Positions 16,651 to 27,200 of a stretch of 64,000 bases of DNA are shown here, piece after piece. Made by a program: the position numbers and the translations under genes. This DNA is from Rhodothermaceae bacterium (lineage in GTDB: Bacteria; Bacteroidota; Rhodothermia; Rhodothermales; Bin80): the NCBI GenBank assembly GCA_009838195.1, contig VXSC01000022.1:1-64000 (forward strand), written 5' to 3'. Position 1 is the first letter of the stretch, and each line of letters begins with the position of its first letter. A model generated the notes under the pieces. It saw only the letters and a list, made by a program, of their open reading frames with translations, made no database searches and was not told where the DNA came from.

Positions 16651-18033
16651 CTACGCCATAGAAGATTCTACCCCAGGATAAGTCTCCTTGTACGCCCCGG
16701 CAATTCGGTTGACTGCACCAATCACGAAAACAGTGCCCCCAATCGTAACCAGTACCGGTGCCATACTCGAAAGTACAGGCCCGGCCCCGCAAGCGATCGC
16801 TACGGATATTACGGCTCCGCCCACTGCAGACAGGGCTCCTTTTTTCGCCATATTTTTTCCCATATCAAGAGCGGCTTCTTTTGCCGTACGTTCTCCGGCG
16901 TATATATAAATCAAATTCTCTCCTAAACTTACGATCCCTTCAAGGGCCATACCGACACACGCGGCTACCGCCGCAGTCTCAAGGGCTTCTACAGCTACAA
17001 TCCCCGCCACGTCGACGAGATTAGCTGCGTTGGCTTTAGCCAGTTCTGCTCCGGTCATATTGGAACTGCCTCGTGCAAGATTCTCCTTCGCGGCTTCCCA
17101 AACAATGTTGCTGTCCTTCATAGCCAGAGAAGGATCATTATATACAGATTTAATATGACTGGCATGCTTACCATCCGAAAAATCTACCACAGCATCTTTC
17201 CCGAAATTCTTGACTACTTCGGGAAGAGAAGATTCATAAAAGCTCTCCGCGGCCGATACTGTGCGAAAACTTTGTTCGCCCCGCAGGCCGGCAAAGACCA
17301 TCTTTGTTTTGAGTGTCTGTGGCAATTCTGAAAAACTAGGTGAAGCGGCCAAGATTTTAGAATAAGCACCAGCAGTAGCAGCCACCATAGCCAGGGCTGC
17401 ATTTTTCAGAATCATTATAGATTGTTCCTCCAGAGTTATCCGCTCGGCAGTTTTCCTTAATTTTTGGTTTGTAAGATCTATGGTCGCGGCGACTGCGTCT
17501 GTGTATTTTTTCGAAGCATCCGCTACTTCCTGTCGGAATTTTCTAAAACTCGGTTTCGTGAGAGCCACGATCTGGAGCAGCGCATCTTCACCGACATCTA
17601 CCACTTTGCTCGCAGCTACTTGTGCTCCGCGGACGACTTGATCGCTGGCATCCGCCACCTTGTTTGCAGCTTCTTTTGCTCCTTGTTTGACTTGGCCACC
17701 GGCATCCACCACCTTGTCTGCAGCTGCCTGTACTCCCTGTTTGACTTGGTCGCTGGCATCCGCCACCTTGTTTGCAGCTTCTTGTGTTCCCTGTTTGACT
17801 TGGTTACTGGCATCCACCATCTTATTCAAAGCTATTTGTGTTCCCTGTTTGACTTGGCCACCCGCATCCACCGCCTTGCTTGCTGTAGCTTCAACCCCGC
17901 GTCTGATCTGGTTGCCCACATTCGCGACTCGGTTTGCAACTACCTTTGGATCACGCATCTTCAGATTGATTTCGTGAATCAGCGACAAAACAGACTCACG
18001 CGAACGAATGCTAAAGTTCAGACTCGAACTCAA
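16651..18033 (-). CDS. 18-residue amphipathic repeat protein with hydrophobic Gly/Ala-rich C-terminus
   Basis: 460 residues from TTG 18033; ATG 17958 would give 435. Family not recognised. Residues 43-150 are six back-to-back 18-residue repeats of the type VKQGTQEAANKVADASDQ. Eighteen residues make five helical turns, so each repeat puts the same residues on the same face of one long amphipathic helix. A Ser/Thr-rich helical middle follows (~155-290). The end (~300-450) has three hydrophobic, Ala/Gly-rich stretches, including VDVAGIVAVEALETAAVAACVG, GALSAVGGAVISVAIACGAG and VLVTIGGTVFVIGAV. These could insert into a membrane as hairpins, as in colicin-like or tail-tape-like proteins. It lies at the right edge of the defence island. 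A pore-forming or membrane-remodelling role is a guess. Confidence 0.65.
   Translation of the reverse strand: MSSSLNFSIRSRESVLSLIHEINLKMRDPKVVANRVANVGNQIRRGVEATASKAVDAGGQVKQGTQIALNKMVDASNQVKQGTQEAANKVADASDQVKQGVQAAADKVVDAGGQVKQGAKEAANKVADASDQVVRGAQVAASKVVDVGEDALLQIVALTKPSFRKFRQEVADASKKYTDAVAATIDLTNQKLRKTAERITLEEQSIMILKNAALAMVAATAGAYSKILAASPSFSELPQTLKTKMVFAGLRGEQSFRTVSAAESFYESSLPEVVKNFGKDAVVDFSDGKHASHIKSVYNDPSLAMKDSNIVWEAAKENLARGSSNMTGAELAKANAANLVDVAGIVAVEALETAAVAACVGMALEGIVSLGENLIYIYAGERTAKEAALDMGKNMAKKGALSAVGGAVISVAIACGAGPVLSSMAPVLVTIGGTVFVIGAVNRIAGAYKETYPGVESSMA
17584..17907 (-). repeat. Six tandem 54-bp coding repeats
   Basis: Encodes repeats at residues 43-60, 61-78, 79-96, 97-114, 115-132 and 133-150 of the protein above. 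A partial, more diverged unit precedes them (~32-42). Repeat unit length is constant, but bases differ between units. Units 3 and 5 are the most alike, which suggests internal duplication of pairs. Confidence 0.85.
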
Positions 18034-18821
18034 AGGATCCGCCTAATCGGCAAATCGGCCTCAATATACACATTCACCTTTGGATTCAAAAGCTCTCGTC
18101 AAAGCGATTGGACGATACCGTTGCCTCTTCTTTCTTTAGTCAGGTATTACAATGTGGTCTGGCACATCAAGAGATTTATGATGGCAAAACAAACATTTTG
18201 AATACTCGCACAGTTAGCTGTTTGGGGTTGATAGGCGGCGGCAAATCGTACAGCGTGCAACCATTTCAACGTGGCTATTCCTAGTTGAGGGAGCAGTATA
18301 GTGGGGAGGTCTGTAGAATAATACTGTCGGACTCATGCCTGACGCACAAGACCATGACGGCATAGGGGCATTAGTATTTAAGGGGAAAACGACCGTGAAT
18401 TCCCATTCATTACCGATCAGCAACCTAAAGTCTGCATGCGCTCGCCTGAATAAGCAGGTTTAACATCATGGTCAGTCAGGGTATTGATCCTGAGCCAGAT
18501 TATTTCAAGATCAAATGAAGGAAGTCAATCCCCAAACCCATAAAACATAGAATGAAAGCCGTACTACGCCCAAACCAATCATCTGATTTGGGGTTTACGG
18601 CCGCTTAACAGGCCTGCGGTAGGACGCCGATTATCGAGGCTTGCTTTGTATGAACAAGACAGGGCTAGGAGAACTTCTTTTGCAGAGGGATCAAACTGTA
18701 TAGCTTAAATGTTTGCGTGCAATTGTCTAAAAGTTTTCTTATCTTTGGGCCTATATGCTTCCAGAGGAGCCCTGTGTAGTCCTTACCATGGAAGTTTCCA
18801 CTCACAAATATCGAAGATCTC
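18034..18821. other. Long divergent intergenic region upstream of SusC
   Basis: About 790 bases without a supportable gene. A 69-codon minus frame (18214-18423) has no family features. It contains an imperfect hairpin at 18558-18601 (GCCGTA with TACGGC, inner AAACC/GGTTT and AATCA/TGATT pairs) and a candidate Bacteroidota promoter before susC. It marks the junction between the defence island and the nutrient-uptake cluster. Confidence 0.45.
18712..18747 (+). promoter_or_regulatory. Candidate Bacteroidota-type promoter of the susCD operon
   Basis: TATCTTTG at 18740-18747 fits the -7 consensus TAnnTTTG. Possible -33 elements are TTTG at 18712-18715 (spacing 24) or TTG at 18723-18725 (spacing 14); neither matches the usual 19-21 spacing. 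The start codon follows 74 bases later. Confidence 0.35.
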
Positions 18822-21800
18822 ATGAAGAAAAGATACTATTTCCTTGTTCTTTGCATGTTGCTGTTCCCAGGGTTGGCAAATGCTCAGAGCGTAATTTCCG
18901 GAACGGTTACAGATGACACAGGTGAGCCGCTCATCGGAGCAAATGTGCTCATCGAGTCACTAGTGATCGGTGCATCCACCGACCTAGATGGGACGTACAC
19001 GTTTCAGGTTCCTTCTGATCATGTTGGAGAAACGCTGGATTTGACCGCTCGTTACGTTGGATTCGTAGAGCAAGTGCGATCCATTACAGTCAGCGAAGGC
19101 ATCATGACGGAAGACTTCGTCTTAGAGGTAGACTTCCTTCAGCTGGGCGACATAGTCGTTACGGGGGTCGCGGAAGCAACGCCGAGGAAGAAGTTGGCGT
19201 TCACAGTAAGCCAGGTGGACGGTGAAGACATTACGTTGGCGCCTGCAACCAATCCGGTAGCATCCATTCAGGGAAAGGTTGCCGGAGTTGCCGTTATGGC
19301 CGGTAGTGGGGCGCCTGGCGCTACCTCTTCCGTGCGTTTGCGGGGTGCAACCAGTATCACTGGTAGCAACCAGCCACTTTACATCGTGGATGGAGTTGTT
19401 CTCGGCGCGAACCAGGTTGACTTTGACGCGCTGGATATTGCGGACATTGAAATTGTTAAGGGAGCGGCTGCCTCATCGCTCTACGGTTCACGGGCCCAGA
19501 ATGGTGTGATCAATATCACAACGCAACGTGGTTCGGCGATGCCCCTCAATCAAACGCGGGTGACGGTCCGCAATGAATTTGGGATTAGTGATGTTGCCAA
19601 AAGCCTGCAAGCCAATACTTCGCATGATCTGCAGGTTGATGCATCGGGGAACTTCGTGGATGGCACGGGCGCGATCAATACCTGCCCCAATTGTTTGGAA
19701 AATGGATACGGTCCTGGGGTTATTCAAGAGGTCAACCCTCATGGTGCTGCTTTCTTCGACAATCCGTATCAGGGTACGTTGCACAACGGTTTTGATGACT
19801 TCTTCGACCCTGGCAATACTTGGATAAATTATGTCGGTGTAAGCCAAAACAGTTCAAAAACAAACTTCTTGGCATCTTTTACGAATGTTGCTGAGCAGGG
19901 ATCGGTTCTGAGCCTCGAAGGTATGAAGAGGAGGAGTTTTCGTGTAAATCTTGACCACCGAATTCGACCAAACCTGACCGTTTCGACCTCTGGATTTTAC
20001 TCCCAGACAGAAAACGATGGCGTCACTGGTGTACCGGGATCAGGTGCATTTTTCAATCCGTTCTTCGGCCTGATGTTTACTAATCCATTGGTAAATCTAA
20101 CTGAACGGGATGAAGCGGGCGATCTAAAAATTCAGGCGGATCCACTCGCGGTCGAGGAAAACCCACTCTACCTGCTTGAGAATACAGATATTTCACGATC
20201 ACGGTCACGTCTTCTCGGTAATTTCCGTGCACGTTGGAATCCGCTGGATTGGCTGAATCTTGAGAGCAATTTCAGTTATGACCGTTCGGATCGCGACGCA
20301 ACGGAGTTCTATGATATTGGATTTCAGTCAATAGATCCATCATCTGTCAATAATGGTCGCATTGAGCGGCGCAACGAAGTTGCTGAGGCAATCAACTACG
20401 ACTTGACCGTGTCTCTTCGGAAACAGTTCGGAGATTTTGCGACACGTGGTCAGCTGAAAGCTCAGATAGAGAATTTTGACTCTTTCTCGGAATTTATTAT
20501 TGGGACCAATCTGGTAACATTGGGGAATAGTGACCTCTCCAATGTAAAGCAATTCTGCACAGAGCCGGGATGCGATGCTGGTAGTAGAGACTTCGGAAAC
20601 GGATTCTCAACAGTTCGGTCGGAAGGGTACTATGCAACCGCAGGCCTGGATTACCAGGACAAGTATATCGTGGATGTTTTCTTCCGCTATGATGGCAGTT
20701 CGCTGTTTGGAGCCGAAGAGCGCTGGCAGCCCTATTATCGTGGAAGTGCCGCGTGGCGGGTTTCCGAAGAGTCATTCTGGCCAGCAAATAACCCAATCAC
20801 CGAACTGAAACTGCGTGCGTCTATCGGGACCGCCGGTGGCCGCCCTGGATTCCAGGCGCAGTATGAGGTACTTTCCCTGGGAAATGGTCAGCTTTCCAAA
20901 TCGACCTTGGGAAATGCATTCCTAAAGCCGGAATTGCAGACAGAAATGGAGTTTGGACTTGATGTAGGCGTTCTTGACCGGATCTTCCTTGAGTTGGTGT
21001 ATGCCGATACACAGGTTGAAGATCTGCTCCTCGCTGTTCCGCTCGCCGGATATTATGGGTTTAGCAGCCAGTGGCGGAATGCTGGTGATTTGGCTTCCAA
21101 TACCATTGAGGCCAGTGTGAATGCGAGCGTCTATAGTTCAAGGGATATGGATTTTGAGGTTGGAGTTATCTTTGACCGTACTCGCCAAGAAATCACTGAT
21201 TTCAATTCCAATCCCTATGTAGGTGGTCCTCAGAGTCTATACTTTTTCCGTGAAGGTGAAATCCTCGGAAGCATGTATGGAAACGAATTCATCACGGATC
21301 TCTCCAGGCTCCCATCCGATGCCGACGCAAGCTTCTTTGATGTCAATGATGATGGGTATGTGGTCGCGGTTGGCCAAGGTAACACCTATGCCAGTGGTCC
21401 AGGCTCGGATGGTGTCCTAGGTGGAGCAGACGATCTTTGGGGGACGCTGGTGAACGTAAATGGAACGAATTACCGCTGGGGAATCCCCATCAAGTACTAT
21501 GACGAGGCAAACGAGACAGATCAGGTCCAAATTGGAAATGGGCTTCCTGACTTCAGTCTTGGATTCAACACGACGTTCCGCTACAAAGGATTCTCACTCT
21601 ACATGTTGTGGGGTGCGCAGATTGGAGGTGATGTCTATAACTTCACCAAGCAATGGGGATACCGCGATGGTCGTAATGCAGATCAGGACCAAGGAGGGAA
21701 AGAAGAAAGTATGAAGAAGTCAACGACCTACTACGAAGTCCTCTACGATGCAACGGCGAAAAACAGTCACTTTGTAGAAGATGCCACGTATCTCAAGCTG

Positions 21801-22034
21801 CGCGAGCTTTCGGTAGGGTACACACTCAATCGCCAGCAGCTTTCTCGGGTCTTCGGCAATGTGCTGCATTCCCTCTCCGCAAGTATCATCGGGCGCAATC
21901 TGCTCACCTTTACTGGATACTCTGGATTTGATCCTGAAGTAGGAGCAGGGTCCGATCCGACACTCTATCGCGTAGACAGTTTCAATTACCCGCCGCTCCG
22001 TACGATTCGGGCGAAATTGGAATTCCAATTTTAG
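18822..22034 (+). CDS. SusC/RagA-family TonB-dependent outer-membrane transporter
   Basis: 1070 residues with a clear signal peptide (MKKRYYFLVLCMLLFPGLANAQ). A carboxypeptidase-D-regulatory-like beta sandwich follows (~24-105: ISGTVTDDTGEPLIGANVLI, DLDGTYTFQVP). Then comes the SusC-type plug (DIVVTGVAEATPRKK, VASIQGKVAGVAVM, SSVRLRGATSITGSNQPLYI) and a ~850-residue beta-barrel ending in an aromatic residue (KLEFQF). It takes up oligosaccharides or other oligomers across the outer membrane using TonB energy. The plug-signature wording and length are standard for the family. The susD partner starts 15 bases downstream. The substrate is not evident; neighbouring CRTAC1 proteins do not settle it. 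Confidence 0.96.
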   Translation: MKKRYYFLVLCMLLFPGLANAQSVISGTVTDDTGEPLIGANVLIESLVIGASTDLDGTYTFQVPSDHVGETLDLTARYVGFVEQVRSITVSEGIMTEDFVLEVDFLQLGDIVVTGVAEATPRKKLAFTVSQVDGEDITLAPATNPVASIQGKVAGVAVMAGSGAPGATSSVRLRGATSITGSNQPLYIVDGVVLGANQVDFDALDIADIEIVKGAAASSLYGSRAQNGVINITTQRGSAMPLNQTRVTVRNEFGISDVAKSLQANTSHDLQVDASGNFVDGTGAINTCPNCLENGYGPGVIQEVNPHGAAFFDNPYQGTLHNGFDDFFDPGNTWINYVGVSQNSSKTNFLASFTNVAEQGSVLSLEGMKRRSFRVNLDHRIRPNLTVSTSGFYSQTENDGVTGVPGSGAFFNPFFGLMFTNPLVNLTERDEAGDLKIQADPLAVEENPLYLLENTDISRSRSRLLGNFRARWNPLDWLNLESNFSYDRSDRDATEFYDIGFQSIDPSSVNNGRIERRNEVAEAINYDLTVSLRKQFGDFATRGQLKAQIENFDSFSEFIIGTNLVTLGNSDLSNVKQFCTEPGCDAGSRDFGNGFSTVRSEGYYATAGLDYQDKYIVDVFFRYDGSSLFGAEERWQPYYRGSAAWRVSEESFWPANNPITELKLRASIGTAGGRPGFQAQYEVLSLGNGQLSKSTLGNAFLKPELQTEMEFGLDVGVLDRIFLELVYADTQVEDLLLAVPLAGYYGFSSQWRNAGDLASNTIEASVNASVYSSRDMDFEVGVIFDRTRQEITDFNSNPYVGGPQSLYFFREGEILGSMYGNEFITDLSRLPSDADASFFDVNDDGYVVAVGQGNTYASGPGSDGVLGGADDLWGTLVNVNGTNYRWGIPIKYYDEANETDQVQIGNGLPDFSLGFNTTFRYKGFSLYMLWGAQIGGDVYNFTKQWGYRDGRNADQDQGGKEESMKKSTTYYEVLYDATAKNSHFVEDATYLKLRELSVGYTLNRQQLSRVFGNVLHSLSASIIGRNLLTFTGYSGFDPEVGAGSDPTLYRVDSFNYPPLRTIRAKLEFQF

Positions 22035-22048
22035 GTGAGGTGACCCAC

Positions 22049-23677
22049 ATGAAATCTAAACACATCAAGCAAATGAAGCAATTTACATTTTATACGCTGG
22101 TCGGTGTCTTGGCGCTCGGTGCAGTGGGTTGTCAGGATCTGGTTGTGGAAAACAAGAACTCACCGGACAGATCGGTTGCCTTCGCGCAACCTGGCGATGT
22201 CGTGAACCTGGTATCAGGTACGTGGCTTGATTATTGGTCTAGTGTCCAGTATTGCAATTCGCTCTTTTATTCAACTATAGCAGATGAGAACTCGTCTTCC
22301 TGGGCAAACTGGGGGATGCGGGATATGTCCAGCGAACCTCGTATTGGTTGGGATAACAGTGCAACCTATAGCCGCAGAGGCGCCACTCAAGGGCCTTGGT
22401 TTGGTCATTACAGGGGCATCTCAAATGCCAATGATGCACTGCAGGCGATTATTCGGGCTGAAACAGAAGAGAGTGCGGACAATAACGTGTTCACCCGTGA
22501 CGGCCATGACACAGCACAACTGAAAGCATTTGCAAAAATGAATCAGGGGTTGATGCATGGGATGCTCTCACTGCACTTTGACCAAGCGTTTGTGTTTGAC
22601 GAGACCGTGGATCTGGACAATGACGTACTCGAGCTGCGTCCCTACGCGGAGGTGAACCAGGAGGCGATCCGAATGCTGGAAGAAGCGCGTGCAATCGCAA
22701 GTGCAAACTCGTTTTCGATACCCTGGATCTGGGGACTGGAATTGAGTTCCCAGGACATGGTCAAACTGATCAACTCGTTCATTGCACGGTTCACGGTTCA
22801 GGTCGCACGGGATGAAGCCGAGCGTGCCGCGGTGAACTGGGGCAATGTCATCGGGCTCATAGATGCCGGGATTACCGAAGATTTTGTACCTGTCGGGGCT
22901 GATGATGGGGATCAACAGTTTGACTGCCTGAAGCACTTTGGTCAACAGGGAACCACCTGGAGCAGAGCTGATTATCGCACGATTGGTCCGGCTGATGAGT
23001 CGGGGGGCTATGATGACTGGCTGGCAAAGATGAATGCAGGGGACTATCGATCCGTTCGGGTGTTTAATATCGTCACGGCAGATCGCAGGATTGTTGGTAG
23101 TGCCGATGATCCTACGGTGGATGGGACAGATTTTCAGTATCAGGGGAACAATGGTCCATTTCCGGCCGCTCGCGGTTACTACCACTTTTCAAGCCACAAC
23201 CATAAGCGGTATCAGTATTACCTCTTGGCGGATGCAAATGGCCCCATGCCACACATGATCCTCACGGAAATGCACATGTACAAGGCGGAGGGTTTGTTGC
23301 GCAGTGGTGGCAGTACGGATGAAGTTGCTGAGTTGCTTAACATCACGCGAGTGTCGCGGGGACAACTGAATCCAGCTATGGGATCGGATGCTGCGGGTTC
23401 CTCAACAGATGCGCAGAGTCACTTGGATTCCGCAAGCCTGTGGGCTAAGCTAAAGCATGAGCGCCGGATTGAGACCTTCCAAACTGCAGGAGGGTTAGCC
23501 TATTTCGACGACCGCGGGTTAGGGGATCTCGTTACAGGAACGCCAGTCCATTTCCCTGTGCCCGGCAGGGAGCTGGAAACGCTGGGTCTGCAGAATTATA
23601 CGTTTGGTGGCGTTGGAGGAGTCGGAGGTGCGCCGATCGCTGGTCGATTTGAAACCGACAATAGTCGACCGCGCTGA
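22049..23677 (+). CDS. SusD/RagB-family nutrient-binding outer-membrane lipoprotein
   Basis: About 542 residues from ATG 22049, which has an AGGTGAGG ribosome-binding site 8 bases upstream; the in-frame GTG 22040 lies inside that site. An N-terminal signal ends in a lipobox (LALGAVGCQDL), then VVENKNSPDR typical of SusD-type starts. TPR-like helices follow and a C-terminal segment with KLKHERRIETFQTAGG, the RagB signature region. It caps the SusC barrel and captures substrate at the surface. The length (~540) is normal. It is followed by a strong terminator, so susCD form one unit. Confidence 0.94.
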   Translation: MKSKHIKQMKQFTFYTLVGVLALGAVGCQDLVVENKNSPDRSVAFAQPGDVVNLVSGTWLDYWSSVQYCNSLFYSTIADENSSSWANWGMRDMSSEPRIGWDNSATYSRRGATQGPWFGHYRGISNANDALQAIIRAETEESADNNVFTRDGHDTAQLKAFAKMNQGLMHGMLSLHFDQAFVFDETVDLDNDVLELRPYAEVNQEAIRMLEEARAIASANSFSIPWIWGLELSSQDMVKLINSFIARFTVQVARDEAERAAVNWGNVIGLIDAGITEDFVPVGADDGDQQFDCLKHFGQQGTTWSRADYRTIGPADESGGYDDWLAKMNAGDYRSVRVFNIVTADRRIVGSADDPTVDGTDFQYQGNNGPFPAARGYYHFSSHNHKRYQYYLLADANGPMPHMILTEMHMYKAEGLLRSGGSTDEVAELLNITRVSRGQLNPAMGSDAAGSSTDAQSHLDSASLWAKLKHERRIETFQTAGGLAYFDDRGLGDLVTGTPVHFPVPGRELETLGLQNYTFGGVGGVGGAPIAGRFETDNSRPR

Positions 23678-23698
23678 CCCACGCTCAGTTTGATGAGA

Positions 23699-23736
23699 TG
23701 AAGGGGGCAGTGCTCATATGGGAACTGCCCCCTTCA
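23699..23736 (+). terminator. Hairpin terminator after susD
   Basis: A perfect 13-bp stem (23699-23711 with 23724-23736; AAGGGGGCAGT type) and 12-base loop, followed by a weak T-rich stretch. It lies 22 bases after the susD stop and separates susCD from the lipoprotein/CRTAC1 genes. Confidence 0.75.
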
Positions 23737-23774
23737 TATTGTTGACCAATCACCACTATACGGATAGAACCCTG

Positions 23775-24266
23775 ATGAACCGATCAATTTTTTGGATTTT
23801 GTGTTATGTCTTACTTGTGAGTGCCTGTTCTGGACCGGGTGCCGACAGTGAGCGGGCTGGGAACAGTACGTTCCGCTATAACCTCGGAACTTCTGCGCGG
23901 TGGCATATTGTCTCAACCGCCCAGGATGCTCTCCTCACCAGGTACGGATACCGCTTTAATCGAGAGGTCAACACTGCCGAGGATGTACGCCTGGAAACGT
24001 CATGGAGTGACATGACCACCTTTGCCGATGAACAGGCTGCTGGGTATGTGGAAGCCAGAGTACGCATCTTTGTCAATGCCCGTCCGCGTAACCGCGCAGC
24101 AGGGAACGCGAGCACGTTTTCTGCGCGCATGGAAGCCGAGTTTGAGGCCCGACTTTCGATGAATGGGAACTGGGAACCAGCAGCGATTACGGCCGAGCGG
24201 GAGGCTTATCTGGATGAGATTGCCAAATACCTTGAGAACGAGTTCAAGGCGGGGGTAATGCAGTAA
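23775..24266 (+). CDS. Small lipoprotein of unknown function
   Basis: 163 residues from ATG 23775; the frame extends upstream to 23718, but that would place the terminator in the gene. The N-terminus is a lipoprotein signal (MNRSIFWILCYVLLVSACSG). The mature part alternates beta strands and ends in helices (MEAEFEARLSMNG, EAYLDEIAKYLENEF). A repeated V-rich strand (GYVEARVRIFVNARPRN) suggests a small beta sandwich. I recognise no family. It lies 9 bases before a CRTAC1 lipoprotein on the same strand, so the two are probably co-expressed and share a location at the outer membrane. Confidence 0.75.
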   Translation: MNRSIFWILCYVLLVSACSGPGADSERAGNSTFRYNLGTSARWHIVSTAQDALLTRYGYRFNREVNTAEDVRLETSWSDMTTFADEQAAGYVEARVRIFVNARPRNRAAGNASTFSARMEAEFEARLSMNGNWEPAAITAEREAYLDEIAKYLENEFKAGVMQ

Positions 24267-24275
24267 TTCCTCTGG

Positions 24276-27200
24276 ATGCCCAGGTGCTCCACATGCACGG
24301 TTTGGCGTGTGTTCCTGCTTGGAGTACTCCTTCTTGTGGGATGCACCTCCGAGCCAGAACGCACATGGACTTCGTTTGAAGAGTACCGGGTGCGTCCACT
24401 GCTTTCCCCCATTGGCACGGGGACCGGGTTCTCCGAAATCCCCGATGCGATTGCGTTCAGTAATCATATCAGCACGTCGACTTTTGTAGACAACCGGCAT
24501 GTTGTAAATGGATCGGGGGTAACCATCGGAGATGTGGATGGAGACAGTCTGCCTGATGTTTTTTTGGCAGGAATGGAGCATCACAGCACACTCCATCGCA
24601 ACTTGGGACGTTGGGAATTCCAGGATATCACACTTGAGGCAGGTCTAGGCCTTGTTCACCCAAGAGCAATCGGCGGAGCATTCGTAGATGTTGATGCAGA
24701 TGGGGACCTAGATCTTCTTGTGACGTCGCTAGGAAGCGGGGTGCAGTTGTTCTTGAATGACGGCACAGGTCAATTCACAGATTTTACTGTCGAGGCAAAC
24801 CTTCCTCAATCTGGGGGTGCTACCTCAGTTGCGCTGGCTGATATAGATGCGGACGGAGATTTGGACCTGTATGTCGGGTTCTATAAAGAGGCTACGGTCA
24901 AAGATATCTGGCCCCCGGAAGAGATCACGTTTGAACGCGTCGTTGAACCGGTTGCCGACTCGTTCGCCGTGCGCGAGTTCTGGTCAAAGGACTATAAACT
25001 CGTCCACCAGGAAGGTCGATTGATGCGGGTCGAACTTGCTGAGCCCGATCGAATCTTTTATAATGATGGAGATGCGAGTTTTACGGAAGGCTCGTTCACC
25101 GATGGGTCGTTCTTGGATGAGCACGGAGATCCGTTAACCAAAGTGCCCCAGTATTGGACTCTGGCGGTACGTTTTCAGGACTTCAATCAGGACGGGCACC
25201 CGGATCTCTATGTATGCAATGATTTCGAAAGCCCGGATGCCTTCTGGTTCGGGAGTGCAGATGGTACATTCAGAGCCGCTTCCACACTGGCGCTTCGAAA
25301 GACAAGCCAGTCAACAATGTCTGTGGCAGCGGCAGATATCAATGCGGATGAGCATGTAGATCTCTTTCTGGCAGATATGCTGAGTGGCAGTTATACCGAG
25401 CGGCAAAGACAGCATTTTGTGATTCCCCCTGAAGTATTGACCATGGGCGATATCCGTGCTCGCCCCCAGGAGATGCAGAACATGCTGCTGATCAATCGCT
25501 CGGATACAACCTACGCCGAAATTGCCCGCTATAGCGGTGTTGCCGCAACCGGCTGGACGTGGAGCAGTGCATTCACCGATGTAGACCTGGACGGATGGCC
25601 TGATTTACTTCTCACCACAGGGCATGCATACGATGCGATGGACGCGGATGCTCAGATTGCTGCCCGCTCCTCTCGACGCCCCTGGCGAGAGGTCTTATTG
25701 GATTTCCCAGATCTGGATTTACCAAATATTGCATTTCGCAATCTTGGGAATACGCGATTCGAGTTGGTTGAAGAGGGCTGGGGGTTGGGAGTAAACCCGG
25801 ATGTATCTCATGGCATGGCAATGGCAGATCTTGATGAAGATGGAGATCAGGATCTGGTGATCAATCGACTGGATGGTCCCGTCGGGGTATTCCGCAATGA
25901 TGCGGAAGCCGAGCGGATCCTTGTCCGTCTTCAGGGACTGCCCCCTAACCCTACAGGTGTTGGTGCACTTGTACGTGTCGTCAGCGACGGTTTGCCACCA
26001 CAGAATCAGGAGGTCATTGCGGGCGGGGAGTACCTTTCATCCAGTGATGCAGCACGCACGTTCGCCTATTCAAGCGGTGCGGTCATTGAGGTACACTGGC
26101 CTGGTGGTGGATTCAGCAGGGTTGACGAGGTGATACCAAACAGTGAGTATTGGATCATGCAGCCATCCCCGCAACTCAAGGAGTCTACGGAGCATCCGCC
26201 TACAGAGGTACTATTCAAGGCCTCCAGCACCGGATTGCAGCATGAAGAGACCAGCTATACAGATTTTGCCCGACAGCCACTACTTCCGCATAAGCTCAGC
26301 CAGAGGGGGCCAGCACTGATTGCGGCAGACATAGATTCTGATGGGGATGAGGATCTGATTCTGGGAGGCGGAAAGGGGAAGAGATTGCAATTGTCTGTCA
26401 ATAATGCAGGGGCATTCGCAACGAAACAGTACCTAGGTAATTCCTCGACTGGAGATCACGCGGGAATGGTTGCTCTACCGGGAGTCGTATGGGCAGCAGT
26501 AGGTAATTATGAGCGGACTCCAGAAGACGCAGGAGATTCTTCTCAGATTCTTCAGGTGTCATTCGGTGGAGTGGAAACCACCTATACCCTAGGGACAGAG
26601 ACTCCTGGGCCGCTTGCGTTGGGGGATTTCACCGGAGACGGTTCTTTGGAGCTCTTTGTCGGGGGGCATTTTATCCCCGGTCAATACCCCTCGGTTGCAA
26701 CCAGTACCATCTATCGGATCCGCGAGGGAGAGCTCCTTCGGGATGATGAACTCAGTGCGCCGTTCGAAAATCTGGGACTCGTATCCGGGGCTGTCGCAGC
26801 AGACCTCAATGGTGATCAGCAGACGGATCTCGCACTTGCAACGATGTGGGGGCCCGTACAGGTATTCCACAACCGAGGGAGTGGTCAACTGGTTCGTATG
26901 ACACGCTCCTTGGGGCTCACGGATTATGTGGGGTGGTGGAATGGGGTTGCACCGGCCGATTTTGATGGAGATGGAAGGCTAGACCTAGTTGCGACCAACT
27001 GGGGACAGAACGTTCCCTATGACCAGAACACTCCCCTTCGTGCTTACTATGGCGATCTGGATCAGAACAGCAGCATGGATCTTCTCGAAGTTCAGTGGAC
27101 CCCTGATCTGGATGCATTTGGATTGGTGCAGGATTTTCAGACGCTCACACATGCCTTGCCAATTTTGCGTCAACACATTCGAACGTATAGAGAATTCTCT

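Noticed and set aside
17584-17907. CRISPR-like array
   Set aside because: Units are contiguous 54-bp coding repeats without spacers; not a CRISPR array.
17464-18201. 245-codon plus-strand frame with internal repeats
   Set aside because: It is the antisense of the 54-bp repeats of the minus-strand gene; the apparent repeats (SLFDLVAG-like) are a by-product.
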